From Toxoplasma gondii ME49 (taxonomy: Eukaryota; Apicomplexa; Conoidasida; Eucoccidiorida; Sarcocystidae), in NCBI RefSeq assembly GCF_000006565.2, contig NC_031479.1:2108001-2172000 (forward strand): a DNA stretch of 64,000 nt, read 5' to 3'. Made by a program: the position numbers and the translations under genes. The notes beneath the pieces are model-generated. The model ran no database searches and had not been told where the DNA came from. It saw nothing but the letters and a program-made list of their open reading frames with translations. Positions 58,601-64,000 of the stretch are shown here, one piece after another; the first letter of the stretch is position 1, and each line of letters opens with the position of its first letter.

Positions 58601-61600
58601 CCGAACTATCCGAGGAAGAAGAAGAAATCGAAGAAGACGAGGAATGGCGCCCAGAAGCCCCGGCAGACCGCCCCTGGACTCGGCCCTGCATGCGTCCACC
58701 TTGCCGCTGAGCGAGCTGTGAGAGGGACGAGAAGGGCGAAGCCGAGAACGCATGCGGGGCTCCACCCGCTGCAAAAAGGGATCCTGAAGACGAGGCAGCT
58801 GCGAAGGGAGGCGAATCATGGAAGAGAGAACAAGGGAACATCGGAGAGGACGGCTGTGTGCGGGCGGACCCAGGGAGATACCGCCCCTCCAGGAGCCGCT
58901 GGACACTCAGCGAGAGAAGAAAGAACTTGTGCGAACTTAGATTCGACGCAGAAAACTGCAGTCCGCCACGGCGCGTGGAAGGAGGACGGAGACGAGAGAC
59001 ACACGACGCAGAAGTCGCCGGCGATGCCCCAGATAGCGAAGAGAACGACCAGAGAAACAGATTTCCGTCGTCGCCTCCCGTGACGAGATCCGGCGAATGC
59101 CATGCGAAACAAACGTCCGGGAACGACGAATGGAAGGCTGAAGACAAACAAGCAGAACGTAGAAACGCCGTGACCAAAGCGTGAGGTGGCAGCAAGGAAG
59201 CGGCGACCGGCTTCAGAAGAATCTTCTCCTGTACCTCTCGAAAGCAAGCGGTGAACGCGTGCTTGGATACCCTTGACGGTTGGTATAGAGGCACGATTGT
59301 GCTCCATGCAATCCTTCGGCGAAATGCTTTCATGCCTCGTCCCAAGCTCGTGTCGTAGATTCAGACAGCGTAAGGACAACCATTGTCTCTACGACTGTTT
59401 CTCTCTATTTCGTCTCAGTTTGTTCAACAGCTCAACGCGAAGATTTCTACGACAATCGTCCTATCGCCTATCTTCGTGTCCTCCTCTTGTGTCGTTTTTT
59501 TACAGACGCTACGGAGTTCTCTCTATCCCTTCAGTCTCTCTGTCTTCAGAGGAGGCCGAGACTTAAGTTCTTCCACTGTTTTGCTTTCACCGTTCTTTTC
59601 CATTTAACGATCCTCCCGAGTATGGTTCAGTGTGGCAGGTCCGTCGCAGATGCGCCCGCCTTCACTGCTTCAACAGGCGACTGTCCGCTTTATATACCAT
59701 TCCATTGTTGTTAGGATTGGCACTTCAGTCTCTGTTCACTCCCCACCCGAGTTAAAACTGTTGTATGTGTCTGTTTATGTGAATGTGTGCATCGCGTTGT
59801 CCATGTGACCATGTGTTTGCCTGCATAAAGGCAACGCCGAAGACACAAGCTCTACAACAGATCCTCGTTTGTCCGCCCGATTCCGCATTCGGGTCGCCTT
59901 ACGAGTAAGGTCTGCAAAGAGGAGACCGGGGAATTTGCTTGTTTTATCTGGCTCGATTTTCGACTTTGTTTCGCCTCCAAAGCGCGTCCGCCTTCGACCT
60001 TCGTCTCTGAGGCCCGAACCTCCTCGGGCCTCACACACTCCGAGTAGCTCTTTCCCGTTGTCTCGTCTCCGCTCGCGTCTCCGTCTCTCCTCCTCCTCCC
60101 TTCGCTGGCGGCGCAGCAACCGAAGGTGGGCAAGCGAGGGCGTCCGCACGACAAGCGCGCGATAGGCAGAGGACGGCGGCGAGGAAGTCGACCGAGTGTG
60201 GACGCCTCCGTCGCTCTGTCCACCCGAGGACCGAGAGGAAAGGAGAGAACAAGAGAACACGCTGAGAGACGAGGTGTCTGGGTCGCTCGGAGGCGCCGGA
60301 GGCAGAGCAGGCTCGGAGCCCTCGTTGCTCGAGGACGGCTCCGAAGGCGCTTCCAAACCAAGGGCCAAGAGGAAGGACCCGGAGGCGTCGAGAGGGACCT
60401 AAGTGACACCCACGCGCAAAACGAGCTCTGCTTAATTCTGTGAACGGAGGCACACGCTACCATAGGTAAGTCAGCGGTAAACATGTGTGAGACGAGTGGA
60501 CGTGATGCGCCTTAGGCTGCGTTGTGTGAATCGAGCGTGCTTCATCTCGACTACTATTTGGCAAAAGCGAACACATGGGCGACAAATACAGACACAAGCC
60601 GTCGCGAAACTCGTAGCGGAGCTCGAAAGAAACGAGATCGCTCACCTTGCTTAGGTCCATGGCGCGGGGCAGGAGCGGCGCTCCCCAGTCGGCCTCCAGC
60701 AGAGGCAAGACAGTGGTTCTTCCTCCGGGTCCGCCTGCGGGCGGAGTTTCGAGAAGGGCGCGGAGGTCGTAGAAGCGTATCTTTTGGTCGTCACATCCGA
60801 CAATAACGAGGGATGTGGGTCCTCCAGCATCGTCGTCAGCTTGGGCCTTCTCGTGGCGAGACCCGTCTTCTTCCCTCAATGCACCTCTGCGGCGTCTGCC
60901 TTCGTCGAGTGGGCATTTCTCGCGGTCCTCGCGCCCGCCTTCGCAGTGGCGCTCGGGGAGAAACCTCGCCCAGGCGACCCGTTCGGGGACAAGAATGGTA
61001 CAGATCGGGATCCACCCAGCCGGCAAGACTCGCCAGAGACGGACTTCGCCTTTCCCGCAGCCTGAGAGAAGGAGACTGTTGTTTGGGTGCAAGTCGATGT
61101 CCGTGATATCTCCCTGGTGCTTGATCAGCGCATACACCAGCTGGCCGGTTGCGGCGTCCCAAGCCTTCACCAGGCCGTCGTCTCCACCCGTGAAAATGAC
61201 GGAGCCGGTGGCGTCGTAGCGCACCACGTAGACTGCCGCGGGCTCGCGAACCAGGCCGATTTGAAACTGGTTGTCCAAGGCCGGGCGCTCGCCGCTGAGG
61301 AGCTCCTCGTGGGAGATCTGGTGGCCCCAGACGTTCGCCACACGCTTGACTTTGCCACTCCAGGCGAGCCACGGGACCGCCGCGGCTCCGACTGCGGTCG
61401 CGGCGTGGGCTCCACAGCCCGATGCGAAGGCCGCAGCGGCCGCCGGAGACACCGCGCGCGGAAACGCGCCGAGAATGGAGGACGTTTTCACGAGTGACGA
61501 GGACAACAGTAGGGGTGAGGACAAAGGCAGCAATGCATGCGCTGCACCCGAGAGAAAAAATCCCGAAGAGAGGGTGTGAGAGTCTGAACAAGACGGCACT

Positions 61601-64000
61601 GAAGTGCGCGGCGGCGGAAGCAGCGCACGTGAAAACCGCCCAGACCTGTGGAGAAGAAACAAGTTGCGATTGAACAAGAAGCGCAACGAAGAACCGGAGC
61701 CAGACGAAGACGAGCCAGGGGAAGAAAAGGTGGGGCGAAGCGAACGGAGATGCGCATACCCGATGGGCAGATCCTGGGAAGGTCTCATGAAGTCTTCGTG
61801 TCGCTTCATCTCACATGCTGGAGCGTCGGCAACCCGCTGAGGCCTCTCCGAAGACACAGAAGGAAGGGCGAGATGCGGCGGCCAAGCGCGTTGAAGAAAC
61901 TCGTGAACTGACAGGTGCCCTGGGACTCGCGAGGATAGGAGGGCAACCAAATCTGCTAGGAAAAGCTGCACATCTTCTTTCAGCAACTCACCACGAGCGA
62001 GAACAGGTAACTGCGCCTGCGTGTGGCTCTCTACTTCGTCTTCAGGTCTCGACGCTGGTCTCCGTCGGCTTCGCTCCGTATAACGTTCGTCTTCACTGAG
62101 GAGACACCCGTCCTCGCTGCGGCTCCCGTCAAATCGGCTACGGGAGGGCGGCGCCAGGCTCCAACGCTGAGACGCAGGTCGGAGTCGGTGGGGCAGAACC
62201 GCCGTGCTCTCTTCGGGCACCAACAAACGAACTTCGCCTTTCCAGTTGTGGCATGAAGGCAGGTGGTTGGCTGCAGACGTTCGGCGAGACTTTATTAAGT
62301 GTCGATACAACGCTGAAGACAGCTCGTCCTCGCCCTCCGCCTGTAGGCGGCCCGCCGCGAAGTAGAGAAGAACCGACGAAAAAGGAGACAGCGCATCTTC
62401 ACTCGAGCCAAGCAAACCACGAGTAACTCTCGGGTCGCCTCCATCTTTTTCGCCATCTCTTTCTTCTTCCTGGACAACGCCGGAAGGACCAGCGAGCTGG
62501 AGTGAACAGGCGGCATCAGCAGAGATGGCGAGGGCAGGAGGGAAGCGAGAAGCAATACGTAGACCTGCGCGCGTTGTTGTGTTGCCTACCTCGGCCTCGG
62601 CTCCACTCGTTGCTCGTTGTTTTCTCTCTTTGTTTCCGTCGTTCTTGTCTTCTCGTTTCCCTCCGTCTTCACCTCCCTGGCCTTCACAGAGCGACGAAAG
62701 CCCACCGTCTGTCCCCATCGCTGGGGTAGGAGGACCCGGCACTGTAGGCGCCGCCTCGCAGGCAGTGTGAGGCGAAGGGAGCTGCGAGGCCGCGACAGGG
62801 GAATGGCCGTCAGAGAAGCCAGTACATGGGAGACGCCCCGAGCCTGAAGCCGAAGAGGCAGCCGGAGGGGCAGACCATCCAGGGGAAGGGGGCGCGGCAC
62901 CAAAAGGAGCTAGAGGAAAGGAGCAGTCGTTGCATCCCTGTGGGCTTCCAGAGACTCCGAGTGCGTGTTGGTATACGCAACTTCCTGTGGCCCCCGAAGA
63001 GGCAGCCGGAGAAAACGGAGACGAATTGGTCGCGGCTGCTGTGAGGCCCGAGGCATGGAGATCTCCAGAAGGGAAGCGTGCGGAGTGTGGAGCCGCCGAG
63101 TTCGGAATCGGAGAGACGGAGGAGGTGGGAGGCACTGCAAAGGGAGACAGACTCGAAGCTCCTGGGCATGCGTTCTGAAAAGGCAGATCGACAGCGCTGT
63201 GTGGAGCCGAAGAAGCGACAGGGGCGGACGAAGGCCACGCAGGGGGCAAGAACGAAACGTGGGGACCAGGAGGCAAGGAACTCCCGTAGGCGGCCCCAGG
63301 TGGACATGCTAAAGAAGGAAGGACAACGGCTCTCTCCGGTTCCAGCCGCTCGACCAGGGGGACTTGACAGGAATCGGAGCCCGTCCAGAAGGGAGGAGGG
63401 GAAAAAGGAGACGAATAGGAAGGCGACGGATCAGGGGGACCAGCGGGTGGACGCGGGGACGGCGTGGGTCCCAGGGAAAATGCGGTTCCCGCCCCGACGC
63501 CCGTTCCGCCTCGCTCGTCTCCGGGCGTCAACACCGGCGCACAAGCCGCGCCCCCAGGTAGAGGAGACACGTGGCTGGGCGCGGGAGCGCCATAGGGAGA
63601 AGGAGAGAAGTGGTATGAAGCCGAAGGGGGACAATACGATGCTGAGGGGCGAGGGTAGAGGGAAGAGGAAGCGTAGGAAGCCGAAAGAAAGTGAGTCGAG
63701 TGGGAAGCTCCACATTCTGGAGCCCCGACGAACGAAGAAGGGACCGGATAATAAGAAGAGCCAGTCTGGGGTGGGTCGTTGGCACTGGAGAAGAACGCGG
63801 GGTCAGTCCTTTCGTTTTCTACCGGGGCTGCATGTAGGCTCGGAGGGTCACTTCCCTTCGGCTCGCCATATGTTTCGCTCTGCGCTCCAGCTTCGTCTGG
63901 GGGAAGCGGGAGAGGGCAGCAGACAGGCGCAACGTAGGACGAGGATACAGCTAGCGCGCGGGTCGTATCTCCTTCTCCGGCCCGTTCACATCCAGAAAAG
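46684..64000 (-). CDS. BRWD/PHIP-family WD40-ePHD-bromodomain chromatin protein (5' partial)
   Basis: Nine visible exons: over 64000-60646, 60398-59903, 59236-57656, 57335-56595, 56464-55704, 55316-53532, 53100-52724, 52083-51494, 50663-46684 (TGA). Every junction is phase-consistent, giving at least 4,554 residues, and the frame is still open at the window edge. After a long Pro/Ser-rich N-terminus come WD40 repeats (IFTGGDDGLVKAWDAATGQL, LVTGGDDGNLFLWSF) ending in AHG. Next is the BRWD/PHIP-typical RQAPHLL...DAARQPYPLHLQPP. An extended PHD finger spans exons 6-8. A CRYPTO/Tudor-like domain follows (YVPQLGDVLRYF, ISYEFPG, DDCRAYMDGQFYTARVEQI). One bromodomain (about 3730-3830) has LSLIRKRLWNGFYRRE and RLFNPPGDPV, keeping the acetyl-lysine-binding Asn in LFN. 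The tail is Arg/Glu-rich with a UIM-like motif. Family members bind modified histones and can act as CUL4-DDB1 receptors; that role here is inferred. The first exons lie outside the window. Confidence 0.93.
47405..47465 (-). other. UIM-like motif in the BRWD/PHIP tail
   Basis: The segment GREEELLKKALALSVQTYKE fits the ubiquitin-interacting motif pattern: an acidic run, a hydrophobic residue, Ala, three residues, Ser, then an acidic residue after the helix. It lies in an otherwise disordered acidic/basic tail at about residue 4300. Confidence 0.55.
52724..53985 (-). other. Extended PHD (ePHD) finger region of the BRWD/PHIP protein
   Basis: Exon 6 ends with CVLCAVPHRCELC, a spacer of about 115 residues and TWLHIRCLM. 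After the intron at 53531-53101, exon 7 continues HHCTFCNARG, CAFCPRAFHYPC and YYGHYVCFC, with the last Cys completed by exon 8. The order CxxC, W-x-H-x2-C, CxxC, CxxC, FHxxC, Cys matches the pre-PHD plus PHD ligand pattern of ePHD domains such as those in MLL, AF10 and PHF6. The spacer is longer than usual. Frame and phases agree across both introns. Confidence 0.75.

Noticed and set aside
1..64000. CRISPR arrays, insertion sequences, phage genes or bacterial operons
   Set aside because: None seen. The sequence has eukaryotic introns throughout and no regularly spaced repeats or transposase-like frames.

Overview
The window is nuclear DNA of an apicomplexan parasite, most likely a tissue-cyst-forming coccidian of the Toxoplasma/Neospora/Besnoitia/Cystoisospora type. 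The evidence is multi-exon genes with GT-AG introns of roughly 75 to 1,000 bases, very large proteins padded with Ser/Pro/Glu/Arg-rich low-complexity sequence, balanced base composition with (AT)n microsatellites, and an expanded PEK-like eIF2-alpha kinase like those of Toxoplasma. The exact species cannot be named from the sequence alone. Exon limits below were placed by hand from splice signals and checked for reading-phase continuity; no alignment was run.

Layout, left to right. (1) 563-8342, minus: a 16-exon gene for an unrecognised, mostly helical protein of about 439 residues. (2) 8397-8637, plus: a doubtful two-exon small gene diverging from it. (3) 8.6-11.6 kb: nothing recognised. (4) About 11.6-20.99 kb, plus: a multi-exon gene for an unrecognised, very basic, largely disordered protein. 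Its last five exons (15872-20987) are firm and its 5' part is not. (5) 23277-28968, minus: UBA2, the catalytic subunit of the SUMO E1 enzyme, in eight phase-consistent exons. (6) 31606-40042, minus: an eIF2-alpha kinase of about 2,690 residues whose catalytic domain is split by two giant inserts. (7) 40.0-46.7 kb: gene-poor. (8) 46684 to beyond 64000, minus: a BRWD/PHIP-family chromatin protein of at least 4,554 residues in nine visible exons. It carries a WD40 propeller, an extended PHD finger, a CRYPTO (Tudor-like) domain, one bromodomain and a UIM-like motif. Its 5' end lies outside the window.

UBA2, the kinase and the BRWD/PHIP gene lie in the same orientation and convergent to the basic-protein gene. 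They act in SUMO conjugation, stress-regulated translation and chromatin reading. These are general regulatory functions and I see no evidence that they form one operon-like system. The least expected feature is the extended PHD finger embedded in a BRWD/PHIP protein. Next come the Cys-rich clusters carried by the split eIF2-alpha kinase.
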